Assembly (NCBI RefSeq): GCF_036373705.1 | Contig: NC_089861.1 | Location: 1,402,001 to 1,466,000 of the forward strand | DNA length: 64,000 bases | Source of the DNA: Amia ocellicauda | Lineage: Eukaryota; Chordata; Actinopteri; Amiiformes; Amiidae | Direction of reading: 5' to 3' | Shown here: piece after piece, positions 1 to 12,800 of the stretch | Numbering within the stretch: position 1 is the first letter of the stretch | Layout: every line of letters starts with the position of its first letter | Notes under the pieces: generated by a model | Told to the model about the DNA's origin: nothing | Seen by the model: only the letters and a program-made list of their open reading frames with translations | Databases searched by the model: none | Program-made: the position numbers and the translations under genes

Positions 1-860
1 CGAGAGGAGCCCATTCGCCCCATCGTGCTCGTTTGGTGTCCATTAATAACTAAGTGATCAAGGATCCTATCCAGTCTGTTTTTGAATGTTCCCAAATTGT
101 CTCTTCAGCCACATCGCTGGGGAGTTTGTTCAGATTGTGACGCCTCTCTGTGTGAAGAAGTGTCTCCTGTTTTCTGTCTTGAATGCCTTGAAGCCCAATT
201 TCCATTTGTGTCCCCGGGTGCGTGTGTCCCTGCTGATCTGGAAAAGCTCCTCTGGGTTGATGTGGTCGATGCCTTTCATGATTTTGAAGACTTGGATCAA
301 GTCCCCACGTAGTCTCCTCTGTTCCAGGGTGAAAAGGTTCAGGTCCTCAGTCTCTCAGTTGGACATTCCCTTCAGACCTGGAATAAGTCTGGTTGCTCTC
401 CTCTGAACTGCCTCTAGAGCAGCGATATCTTTCTTGAAGTGTGGAGCCCAGAACTGTCCACAGTATCCAGATGAGCTCTAACTAGTGCATTGTACAGTCT
501 GAACATCACTGCCCTTGTTCTCAATTCTACACTTTTGACAATATACCCTAGCATTGTGTTTGTCTTTTTTATTGCTTCCCCACATTGTTTGGATGGAGAA
601 AGTGAGGAGTCCACATAGACTCCTAGATCTTTCTCATCTGTTACTTGGTGTTACATTTGATTTAGCGGCCTATAAATAATTTCCCTCATTTCTTTAGGTA
701 CTGTTGGAAATATACCATCTGGCCCAGGTGATTCGTTTGTTTTGAATTATGCTAGTCCCTATAGTACCTCCTCCTCATGTTGGCTGTGGCTTCTGAATCT
801 GCATTTTATTTCTGGAGAAGCTATGTTTTCATCATCGCTGTGACTCAGTTAGCTGTCCTG
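1..860 (-). mobile_element. CR1/L2-like LINE fragment, internally deleted
   Basis: Read on the minus strand, 850-660 encodes the start of a non-LTR reverse transcriptase: a peptide with SPGPDGIFP, the usual N-K-S-P-G-P-D-G-I block. 614-80 encodes the RT C-terminal region, with [11 protein letters not shown] and LRGDLIQVFKIMKGID. The palm domain between them is missing, so this copy is internally deleted as well as 5'-truncated, and it also carries stops. The 3' end runs off the left edge of the window. Related copies lie at 30048-30490 (same strand) and 20265-20395 (opposite strand). Clade assignment (CR1, L2 or Rex1-like) is by motif memory only. Confidence 0.8.
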
Positions 861-2148
861 GGTCATGTATGCAGCGGAGAGCTTCCACGCGTCTCTAGAA
901 GCGTCCTGTCTGTGTGATGATGCTGTAATCGCCCTGTATATAGCAACAAGCGGATTTAGAAACAGTCTCCCACCCCCTGCCTGATAAACCCATCCCCACA
1001 CTGAGAGGTAAAGCGCAATAAGTCATGAGATTAGCCGAGGTCAAGGCCCAGATCCGTCCTAATGAAGCTCTTCTCACAGAACTCTGCTGGGAACCTCAGA
1101 TCAGGCCTTTCAGCGGCGTTATATCTGATGTGTTTAAAAGTCAGTCATCAAGCCTGAGGGCTGAGTGTAAGTAATGCCAGCCATGTTTCTGAAGGCCTCA
1201 AACACATCTATTTTAACTTGGCTTCTATAGCTTGACCATTAGTCTATCTGTTACGCAGCAATTGAACTGTTGTCAAAAGCCAGTCATTCCTTCCAGGTGT
1301 CAGACTGACAGCCAGCAGTTCAGCCGCCACATGAAGCGATAACTACTGTTGAATATCGAGGAACGCAGGTGAATCTAAATCGAACTCAGACAGGATTGGC
1401 TGAGCTCTCCTGCTGATGGGCGCTCAATATTGTTGATTCCTGTCTGAGCACTAGAACTTCAAAGTCATGACAATATGGTCAAAACGTCTGTGGTATTTTT
1501 GGTTGATGCCTCCGGCCCTGATGTCTTTTCCATTACTTTTATCACAGCAAGAAATATGTTGACCTTCAGGAGTCGACATATTGCTGTGCTTTAGATGTGT
1601 TTCTTCACTGCAGATGGTGTTACTTTATCCTTGCGTCTCTGTGTGTCTCTCTCTCTCTTTCTCTCTCTGTCTCTCTCTCTCTCTCTCACACTCTCTCTCT
1701 CTCTGTGTTTTACTTCTTCAAAATGTGTGCAGGTTTCACTCCTGATCTTGCAGTGTTAACAGTATTCTCAGTACCGTTCTGTATCACCAGACTGCATTTG
1801 TGCCACATATGTTTGAGAGACAGCCTTTAAATTGAAATACATGAAGGGCTGATGCACATGAGTACAGAACAACATGGACATTACTTTGCGATTATAATGT
1901 TCACATCAGACTTAAAGGCTTTGGAGCGATTTCAAGAGAACTGGAGAAAGTACTGTGCGTCTTATTAGCAGCCAAGGCCAACGAGGTACAGAGTAATTAG
2001 GGAGTTGTGGTTGCCCTTTCCTTGTTTCTAAATCAATAGCTCCTGTTTGCCCCAGTAAGCATCTGTAATAAAAGGCATTGGATTTCTGTGCCTCAGCCTT
2101 ATAATGAGCTTTGCAGAAAGTACAACAAATTCTCTCTTTTTCTCTCAG
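861..2148. other. marchf1 intron with CT microsatellite
   Basis: No exon or recognised element here. It contains a (CT)n-rich tract at about 1646-1702. The last 30 bases before 2149 form a normal polypyrimidine tract and AG acceptor for the next marchf1 exon. Confidence 0.5.
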
Positions 2149-2199
2149 AATGACAAGTCACCTGGCCGCTCGGCGAGTCGCTCCAGCAACATCTCCAAG
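2149..2199 (+). CDS. marchf1: marchf1 exon, Ser-rich linker
   Basis: 17 codons, phase 0 at both ends, flanked by a TTTTTCTCTCAG acceptor and a GTAAGG donor. It encodes [17 protein letters not shown], nearly identical to the mammalian MARCHF1 linker. Confidence 0.92.
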
Positions 2200-5100
2200 G
2201 TAAGGCATGTTCGTTTATCTTCCAGATTGCCAGATTTACAACACACACACAATATCCGTTGACAAAGCAGAAGGTACATTTTTATGGGTCCCTAAAATAT
2301 AGTTAGGTGCATAAATATTTGGACAGTGACACAATTGTCATCATTATGGCTCTGTACGCCACCACAATGGATTTGAAAGGAAACAATGTACTTTAAGTGT
2401 AGACTTTCATCTTTAATTAGAGGGTAGTTACATCCAAATTGGGTGAACGGTGTAGGAATTACACCCAGTTTTATATGTGGTCCCCCAGATTTTAGGGGCT
2501 CAAAAGTATTTGGACAAACTAACATAATCATGAATTGTGAGTTTCAATACTTGGTGGCAAAGTCTGGAGCCCATAGACATCGGCAGATGCTGGGTTTCTT
2601 CCCTGGTGATGCTCTGCCAGGCCTGCACTGCAGTGTCTTTAGTTCCTGCTTGTTCTTGGGGTGTTTTGCCTTCAGTTTTGCCTTCAGCAAGTGAAATGCT
2701 GCTCAATTGGATTCAGGTCAGGTGATTGACTGGTTTCGCAGTATGCTTCGGGTCATTGTCCATCTGCACTGTGAAGAGCTGTCCAATGAGTTTTGAAGCA
2801 TTTGTCTGAATCTGAGCAGATATCGCCCTAAACACTTCAGAATTCATCCTGCTGCTTTTGTCAATATTCACATCATCAATAAATACAAGGGAACCAGTTC
2901 CATTGGCAGCCATACATGCCCTTGCATAACATGCTGCACAGATGAGGTGGTCTGCTTTGGATCATGAGCAGTTCCTTCACTTCTCCATACTCATCTCTTC
3001 TCATCATTCTGGTACATCTTTATCTCATCTGTCCATAGGATGTTGTACCAGAACTGTACAGGGTTCTTTAGATGTTTTTTGGCAAACTCTAATCTGGTAG
3101 TCATGTTTTGGGGCTTACCAATGGTTTACATCTTGTGGTAAACCCTCTGTATTTACTCTGGTGAAGTCTTCTCTTGATTGTTGACTTTGACACAGATACG
3201 CCTACCTCCTGGAGGGTGTTCTTGATCTGGCCAGCTGTTGTTAAGGGGTTTTTCTTCACCAGGGAAAGAATTCTTCTGTCATCCACCACAGTTGTTGTCC
3301 GTGGTCTTCCGGGCCTTTAGGTGTTGCTGAGCTCACCAGTGCATTCTTTCTTTTTAAGAATGTACCAAATAGTTGATTTGGCCACACCTAATGTCTTTGC
3401 CATCTCTCTGATTGTTTTGTTTTGATTTCTTTGCCTAATGATGGTTCGCATCTCTCGCAGTGGCAGCTCTTTGGATTTCATATTGAGGGTTAACAGCAGC
3501 AGATTCCAGATGCAAATGCCACACTTCAGTCAAATCTAGACCTTTTATCTGCTTACCTGTAATTTAACTAACCTGGCCATGGAACAGCTGAGACAGCTGA
3601 GCAGCCAATTGTCCAATTACTTTTGAGCCCCTAAAATTAGGGGGACCACATGTAAAAATTGGTGTAATTCCTTTCAAATCCATTGTGGTGGAGTACAGAG
3701 CCAAAATTATGACAATTGTGTCACTGTCCAAATATTTATGGACCTAATTGTACATATACCGTATATATATTGTATGTATTTATTTATTTATTTATTGTAT
3801 TGTCTACTCAAGCTTTCCTATTCACCACAGCATTCTGCAATGATAACTGCATTGATCACTGTCTTAATTCATTCTTCTACAGAAATGCTCAACTCTATTC
3901 TGTGCAGTTTCATTATAAAACAAATGAAAAGGTTTGAGCCGATCTGTGCTTTCATGCCAGTTAAACTTAACAAAACTATTTACTAGGAACAAATGTGCAT
4001 GTCCTGAAACTTCACTAGAATTGAAGTGTCTGGAAACATCTTGTGTAACTGAAGAATTTTTAAATCCTTACAATTCTCCGCCGTGGATGACATTTATACT
4101 CAAGATAAGAGCGTAGGAATGCTTGGCAAAGCTGCTCTGTGATTGGCCAGGACATAAAGTACAAGTACAGCTATTTGTTTCCCCCACATGTGTTTCTTGG
4201 ACGACAGTTTTCAGAAATGTCTTTCAGTGTCTGTCTCAAATTAAACAATGATATCATGATATTATAATCACCGAGGCTCAACTATTTGGTGAATGTGATG
4301 TATTGTTGACTTACAAGCTTGTATTTCCAGTTTTCCAGCCATGAGTCAGAATCCAATCAATGACGAGTCACACGCGCTACTGTACAGAGGCAGGTGGATA
4401 TTCCTGGCAGGGGTTTAGGGAACTGAAGTGTAGACGGAGTCCAGTAAAAGTGTGGACTAACCTTGAAATACAGTTTTTTATCAGTTAATGTGTTTGTCTT
4501 TCCTTATACAGCTGCCAGAATTCAGTTGAGTAAATTCAATAAAATAAATAAACAGGCACGCATATGCACATGAAATACAATCATTAAACAAAGTGGCCTG
4601 TGAAGGATATTACCCACGATTCTGTGGGCATTGTAAACCCTTGCTCGGGGCCTCTATTAACCCAGACTGCGCTCCAGCAGACGCATCTTTCTCTTCCTGT
4701 TTCTGAGTCGACACAAGGGCTATTGATCAGCACTTCCCTCTCAGCTGGGCCCGGCAGGTCCGGCAGATGCAGTGCAGTCTGGGGGTTCATAATCGGTGTG
4801 ATTACCTGGATTGATTAAACACCCTCTCCGCCGGCCGCAGATCACATGTTACTGGCAGTGGAACCGTGCAGCAAAACATTGTGAGACCGAGGTGTGAAAG
4901 ACCTCGGTGCGCGGTGTGGTGCGAGTGCAAGAGCCCTGTCTTCCTGCAGAGCGTGTTTCAGACCTGGGCTCAGTTATAATTGCAATCTGAATTACAGCCA
5001 CAGTGACTTTGCTCAATAACAATTATTCTGTTACACACAGCAGTATAATCTGATCTACAGTATATCGCAATACACATTGAGGGAAAACCGGTCTACAGGG

Positions 5101-6819
5101 GGTTGTGCTTGTTACTGATGTGTGATTAAATGTAAAAGATGCAAACCGCTCAGTGGAAGCCAACGTGAGTTACACTGCTAAAGTGTTAAAGTGTTAAAGT
5201 GATGGTTTGCACAATGAAATGCAGCTGGAGGGGTGTGAGGGCTGACCGTGGCTTTATTTGGCAGAAATTAAAAACGAGAAGCAGAAACTCAGACCCTGCC
5301 GCAGTTACAGTAGCTTCACACTGCCGGGGAGGTGCAGCGTAGGGGTTAAGTGACTCGCTGCACAGAGACACTTCCTCATTCCAGTTTCACTTTTACGGCT
5401 CTGCTACAAACCTGCTTCTTTCTTTCTGAGATCAACACAGATGCTGTGTTCGTTTTAAACCATGACAGCTGAGGACTTATAAAATATATGCATACGTGTG
5501 TGTGTGTATGTACATGTATATATATTTACAGCAGATGCATTCCCAATGATGCCCTTCTTCAAGAAGAAAGTTAAACTATACGACTGGTCTTTGCAGGCAA
5601 GCAGCCCGACCACCACCACTGCGCCCTGCTGCCTGTCGCGCACGTCCGTGACTCCCTCCACTCAGGACATCTGCAGGTAAGTGTGGAGCGCACACCGGTC
5701 CCGTCCGAGTCATCTCCCTCACTGTCCGTCTGTGTCAGCTGTCTGCGTCTCCGTCCACTCTCCCGCGTCGAACCTCGACCCCCCCGGTCTGCGTTTGTTT
5801 GTTTGTGTTCGTGTTCTTGCGCATCCTGGCTCCGCAGTCAGACATTGTTACAGGAGCCGAGAGCCGTAGGGCCACAGCTGTAGTGACCGCAAGATTAACA
5901 ACAACAGGAACCAGCTAGATGTGTTATCTTTCCTTTCTTTGTGCACAAAGCCCTGAACAGTAATAATCTGGCTTTTGAGGAAACGTCTGCCCTGTCGAGG
6001 CTGTGAACCCAGGCGGGGGTTAAAGCAAACGTTTGAATCTTCCTCTAATGGCAGATTACAGACCTCGACCCCGTGGCAGCTTTGTGTTTTGATCTTCTGT
6101 GCACACGCAACCTGTCAACGTGTGTCGGTTTGTGTGCACCAGTTCTGCTGACAATGTGCCTGAAAGGTTGACACAGAAACTGATTCTGCTATGGGGTTGT
6201 AATGCGATTAGTGGAGATGATTTGAATGCCTTGCTCAGAGCTGATCTGGACGAGATTCAGCCCGTAGCCCAGAGCCATTGTTTGGGTGTTGCTTGTGCAC
6301 CGAGGGGGTGGGCCGATGAAAACCTGTGAGTGCGCAGCTCCACAGTTAGGACGTCTCGTTTCCTCAAACAGCCTTCCTGAGTGAAACAGCAACACAGGCT
6401 GAGAGCTACAATTAAAGAGTCATTATAATTGTTGTGTTTTGGTCTTGGAAGACTCGGTCCACACCAGTGTCAAGATGTCCTTTTTGTTAAGCGAGCTAGT
6501 CATCTTGTGTGCCACTTAGTCTCAAATCTATATCCTACATTTATTGAGTCTCACTCCTGCACCGGTTCAGACGAGATTATTCGTTTATGCAAAGTCAGCA
6601 CTGGGGTTACAGGCGTGCTGTGCTCAGCATTCAGCCCGTTGTGAAACCTCTCAGTAAATACAGAAACAGCCAGAGGTGCTGAGAAAGATAGCCGAGTTAT
6701 TAAGAAAGGGTTATTTTTAACTAACTCAGTTCTACTTTCGTATCTGACAAACTTGAAGGCTGGTTGAGTTCGCACTAGAGGATAGAAGATTGTTTTAGAT
6801 TACCGGCCATTACACTTCT

Positions 6820-6866
<47 letters not shown>

Positions 6867-9800
6867 GGTAAGAAAAACCAACAGCTCCTTACTCTTTGCC
6901 AACCATGACATCAGCTGAGCATCTTACAAATGAATGACACAAAATGAACGCAAGCAAGGACCCCCCCAGTGTAAAAAACAAACAAACCCACTCTTGAATA
7001 ATTTCATTTTCCATGCCTGTCCAACTCTCACATCTCCACTCTCTCTTCTTCACCCTTCCTTCCATCTTCCATTTTTGCATGTTGCTATCTCTGCCGCTGC
7101 TGTCGTGCCGCCGCGCTGCTCAGACCCGCGGCTCTGCAGGAGGTTCAGGAGGAGGGTTTTGAGCAGGACACCCCCGTCACAGTCCTCACCGGCATGGGGC
7201 AACCGGGGGGTAAGAGACAGGTCAAGAGACGGCACCGGAAGAAGAGGGCGTCCTGCCACACCTGTGAGTGCAGCAACGCCCCGGCCGGGTCCGGGAAGAG
7301 GGGCTCGCGCCAGGAGCTCTTCAGGCCGAGGGTCAACGGGGACTGGCACTCGTCCACAGAGGAGGAAGAGGAGGACGAGGGGACCTGGAGGCGGACCCGG
7401 AGCTGGAGCCGGGAGCGGGCAAAGCCCCCCAGGAATGGCAGACGCCGCAGCCGGCCGGACAAGAAGCCGCCGGAGCCAGAGGCCCTGGAGCTGGTGTCGG
7501 TGGGCTCGGACGAGGCGGAGAAGAAGGAGAACCAGCGCCCTCTGGAGGCCGAGCGGCCCGTCCTGAAGAACCGCAGGAAGAAGGAGACGAGCTTCTCCTC
7601 CGCCTCACTCTCCTCTCAGGCGCGCTGTGGGAAGAAGAAGGGCGGCAGGGTGGTGGCGGTGCCTCTGGATAGCTCCTCCCCGCCGAACGAAGACCCGGTC
7701 CTCAAGACCTACGAGGACAGGGGCCCGTGGGGTGACAGCCTGGCCGTGCCCCTCGACCACAAGCCCTCGTCTCAGGACTCTCGAACCCACTCGGCGTCCG
7801 ATGATGATTGTGAACTCTGCAGGTTGGTTGCCCTGTGCCAACGCAGCGCTGGCAGTTCGGCTCAGTCACTTCGCTCTGTCCATCCTGTCCTCCGTGTCTG
7901 TCTCTCTCTGTCTACCTCACATTAAGGGGTGTCTCTGTTTTTGAGTTTTAAGTGGTAGCCGATGTAGGAACATTTTTAAAAAGTACTTCTCACGTCCACG
8001 CTCTGAATTTGGCAGATCTGTACAGAGTGTATTTGGTGTCAGACCCTCAGGAAGGTTACAGATGAGAGCAGAGGTTTTTGTTTCACATGATTTGAAAAAA
8101 CGGTTTAGTTTTAGCCTTTAGTTTCTTTACAAAACAATAAAAGCAGTGGAGCGGAAAGTTTATATTAGTCCTGTCAGTTTCTCGCAGTGTGTGAAACTGA
8201 CTGAAGTAAGTAGTAGCGAGCCAGAGCTTCTCACATCAGGAGAAGGAGAAAGAAAAAATCGCATTACCTGCTGTCAGGAGGAGAGGCAAGGATGGAACAG
8301 TATTATCCTTGTTTTTAATCGCATCATATTTCAATTACCGTGAGAAAACAAAAAGGGTTTTTTCAGTCTGATTGACAAGCCTTGTGTAGGCCGCCTGTGT
8401 TTTTGCCTGTAGACGTGTGTCTGCACCCGAGACACGGGCAGGCAACATGCAAACCATTTCCATCCATGCAAAGCATATCGTCGGCGGCTGCACGGTCAAA
8501 CCGAGGAACTCTGGCACCGTAGAGCGGGTATCTGACCACACGTGGGTTGGGTATGCCATCAGCTCAGCTTTAGGAAGATGCTGGCACGCAATAACCAGAG
8601 CAACGCAGCGCACAGAGCAGAGCGCTAACACTGCGCTATGTAGGAAGAGAGTTCTCTGAATTACACAGTGGGGAGGCAGCAGCCCACACAGACACGGTCC
8701 GGTCTCTGTGTATATACAGACAAACGGGGAATAGCCTTAAACTGCTGTCGGAACCATTCCCTCTGCAGTGTGAGTTACACGATGTGTAGTGGACTGTACA
8801 CAGTCCCGTTTTGCCAGCCTGGTTTCTCAGACTCTGTTTCCTCGCATCCTAACGAGGTTTGTCGGGAAAGAGGACACAGGCGTCTCATTGTGGGTCCGAT
8901 TCCAGGAACGGCGAGGCAGCAGCATGGGGCCGAGCAGAGAGGGGGAAGTGAGAGCACTGCCGTTTGTGCGTTTGTCAGAGAGGAGGACACAGGTCTTGCG
9001 GATTGCATTGTCTCGGGCTCTCGATGAGGAAGAGGAAAGAGTTAGTAGGAATCAGAAAGCAGAGGGAGAACTCTGTCAGCTGATGGGGAAGAGAAGAACG
9101 ATAATGAGTAGTCATCATAGTTGCACAGATTTCCCCTAACGGTGTTTGTTTTGTGTCCCTCTGTTTGTGTGTGATTGTGTGTGCATGTGCTTGTGTCACA
9201 CGTGTCCTGCAGGATCTGCCACTGCGAGGGCGATGAGGAGAACCCCCTCATCACGCCGTGCCGCTGCACGGGGACGCTGCGCTTCGTGCACCAGGCCTGC
9301 CTGCACCAGTGGATCAAGAGCTCGGACACGCGCTGCTGCGAACTCTGCAAGTACGACTTCATCATGGAGACCAAACTCAAGCCGCTGCGCAAGGTAGGCC
9401 TCTTCTCCCGCGTCCGTCTCCTCTGTGTCCTTCTCTCTCCTCCTTCTCCTCCATCTCGTCGCCTTCTCTCTCTTCCTTCTCCTTCTTCCCATGCGTTGGC
9501 GGTAAAGCATGCAGAGGTGCTGTAAGTCATGCATCCCATCACAGGGCACGGTTTCACTTCCCTGCGTACCTCTGTACCAGATTAAAGTCTGGCTTCCAGC
9601 CTCGCCCTCACTTGGCCCTCGTAGGCGCCGCGGTCGAGGCTCACGCTGGCATGGAGAGCTGAGGCCCGCGGATAATCCTGCCGATCATCGCCCCGGCTCA
9701 GCCTCGCCAGCTCATCTATTATTGAACAGATGGCATCCGATCAGAGGGGTCAGGCCGGCGTGCTGAGGGCTTGACTTTCCTTTTAAGCTAATTTGGAATG

Positions 9801-12800
9801 GATCTGTCTCGGCCCGCCCGACTGGCCTCTCGGAGCCTCTTCTGGTAAATATACCGGAGGATTCTGCACTTTTGTCACAGTTTTACTGTGGTTGTGCCAT
9901 GATGTTACAGACGCTTCCTATGGTTTGAACTTTACCGCACCGGACTGTATTGCTCTCCCACAAGTTATAATGATATAAAATAGCAACCAGTGCCGGCCCT
10001 AACGAGCAACACAAAACCACCCTGCACTCCTGTGTGTTTGTGAGCGGCTGGTGGCTTTTCGCTGATGAGTTTTGTTTTCTTTTTTCCCACACCACCTTCA
10101 AATGTGATGCCACCTGTCAGACTGAAATCACCTCCTCTCAGTGGTTTTGAGGAGTGTTTGGGGTTCAGTGTTCCATCAAGCCTTTAATTGGTTAATTTAG
10201 TTTAGATTTAATTTCTGAATAGATTGATGGGCGGTTTGGAGAGAGGAGTATAAAAACCTCATGATCGGCCCTCTGTAGGAGTTTCAGTCTCAGCTTTCCA
10301 AACAAATAATACTACTACTACTGAACAAATAATGATGTCACTGTCTGCGTTATTAGCTTCTAGAGGTTTGATTGTATATTTGAGCTCGGTTGTATTACTA
10401 TAGAGCAGGGATGGCGAACCTATGGCCACCGCTCCCAAGTCGTTGAGCAGCGCGCATGTTATTTTCTGAATATTCATGGTTAGGTCGGGTTCTTGTGCGC
10501 AGATTTTCACAGTTATGCCCAGAACTGCAGAATTCTCCTCTCCCATTGGTGGAGCTGCGCGGATCCGCGCAGAACTGCGAATATCTGCACTTCATGAACA
10601 AGGTGTTAATATTATGAGTGTTTATGCTGCTGTGCTGCACTCTGAGAGCAGGAGGAAGATGACAGAAACTAAGTCTGTCCTGCTGTGATTAATTTTGGTC
10701 AGCAATGGACGTGTCTGTTGAACACGTGGGGGAAAGCATGTTGTTTACCATGATCTCCTGTATCAAATGGAGAAATGGCCACAATCATTCATATTTAAAT
10801 CTCTGACAATTTAAAAACTTAAAGTTGGCAAAAGAAAGCTGTACATTCTCAAAAATAAATATATTATGCCTTTGATTTGTAGAGTATTTGTGCACACTCA
10901 TACTCACGGTAGATTGATACCACTGCATTATTTTTAACAACATAAGTGGCGCACAATGTATATTAATCTACCAGTTTTAGTTATTTTACAAAATGTAAAA
11001 GCAGTAGATATGAAGTAAATATACATTGAAAAAAGGTACATTGGTAATGACTGAGTGCAAGTGCAAACAAAACACAAAACAATATGAAGGGTTACTAATG
11101 CAGCCAAATGAACAAACTTCTACTTCTTGTGTGTAACGGCAGGGCAGAGGGAGAACCTGTGGGACTTTTTAAATGTACTTTAGCATTATAATCCTCAAAC
11201 TTAATGCCTGATGAAATTGGATTTATGCATTTTACTGCACTGTAGCAATACTGCAACATTTAAATGATGAATTCATTGTATGATGCACTTATTTAGTGAT
11301 TTAATTTGAATGAGGATTAAAGATTCTCATTGTCCAAAATCAAAAGGGACATGATTGAGCTAGTGAAGAGCTATTACTATTGCTTTTTATATATGGAAAT
11401 TGACAATCTGTGATCAAAAATGGAACCTGCATATATATATTTTTCTGTATTGCGGTTTGTTTTGTTGGCATGTTTGCTTAATAACTTCATTACAAGAAAT
11501 GTACATCAATATTGGTTAAACAATAAAGGTTTAGCCCCTGTATAAAAACTTTTATATCCCTAATTTATCATTGGCACCCTTTGGCACTTGGCAAAGTATA
11601 CAAACCAGACTTTGGGCACACTGTTCAAAAAAGGTTCGCCATCCCTGCTATAGAGTGAGCTTAATTTAATGGAGACATTTGTGACAGCGAACCGATCAAG
11701 GAAATAACAAAACCCTCTACACACAAGTGTTGTGGCTCCCCCATGTGGTTGTTGTTGTAAATCATCCTCACTCTCTTCTGTGTGTAGATATTGTACAGGA
11801 TTGGTTCTCACATTTAACCAGGGTGGACAGACTCAGGCCAAGCACAGGCCTGTTTCTGTTCCTCCTGGATTACTCAGCTGTTACTCTCTCGAGCCCATGG
11901 CCGGCTCCTCTTTGAGAACACGCTCTGGGCACGGCTGCACACGCGCCCTCCCGACTGTGACAGCGGCCCGGCATGTGCGTCTCGCCTGAGGGATTGGCCC
12001 AGGATGCCAGCCTTTCAGATATCTACGAATAGATACTGCAGGCTCACGTGTCATTTCAGTGACTGCCTTATTTCCACGCTCTAGGAATTAGAAGCATGCA
12101 TGACAGTGCGCTTGAGGTTTCGCATTTCGCTCGAATAAATCCCCGTGTGGAGAGGCACAGAGCCTGAACTCGAGCACGTCTGGTTTTCACTCCAGCCTGA
12201 ACACTGAAGGATTATAACAGAAGCTGTTATTGGCCTCATTGTTCTACATTTCAATACCACCGATTGATTCATTCTGCAGCGTCTTTATTAAGTAACTGGG
12301 AGCTACTATTTAGCATTTTATTATGTTCAATATCTATCTGTTTGAATTATTCAGAAGTGCCAAAGTATCTGCACTATTTCAGACTCAATCCAGATGGCAG
12401 CGCAGCACTGGAAACACAACACAAGACGTGTTTTTTGTTTTCTTGCATTTGTATTTTTCCCGGCAGCCTACAGATCTGAAATGTTCAGTAAACTATTACA
12501 CGAGAATAGAAGAGTGAGGTCAATTTTCAGTCCTCCGATTGCGACTCTGCGGTGATAATATTTTGCGTAACGTGACGTTCACATCGAGTCCAAACCGTAA
12601 CTTCTTTCCCAGAGGAGCCGCGCGCCCGGAGTGTAGTTTCTGACCGGTTCCCTGTCTCTCCGCAGTGGGAGAAGCTCCAGATGACCTCCAGCGAGCGCAG
12701 GAAGATATTCTGCTCTGTCAGCTTCCACGTGATCGCCATCACCTGTGTCGTCTGGTCCCTCTACGTCCTGATCGACCGCACCGCCGAGGAGATCAAGCAG

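Noticed and set aside
7050..7672. Arg/Pro-rich open frames overlapping the marchf1 cassette exon in other frames
   Set aside because: They do not match the splice phase at 7124 or 7822 and are by-products of high GC.
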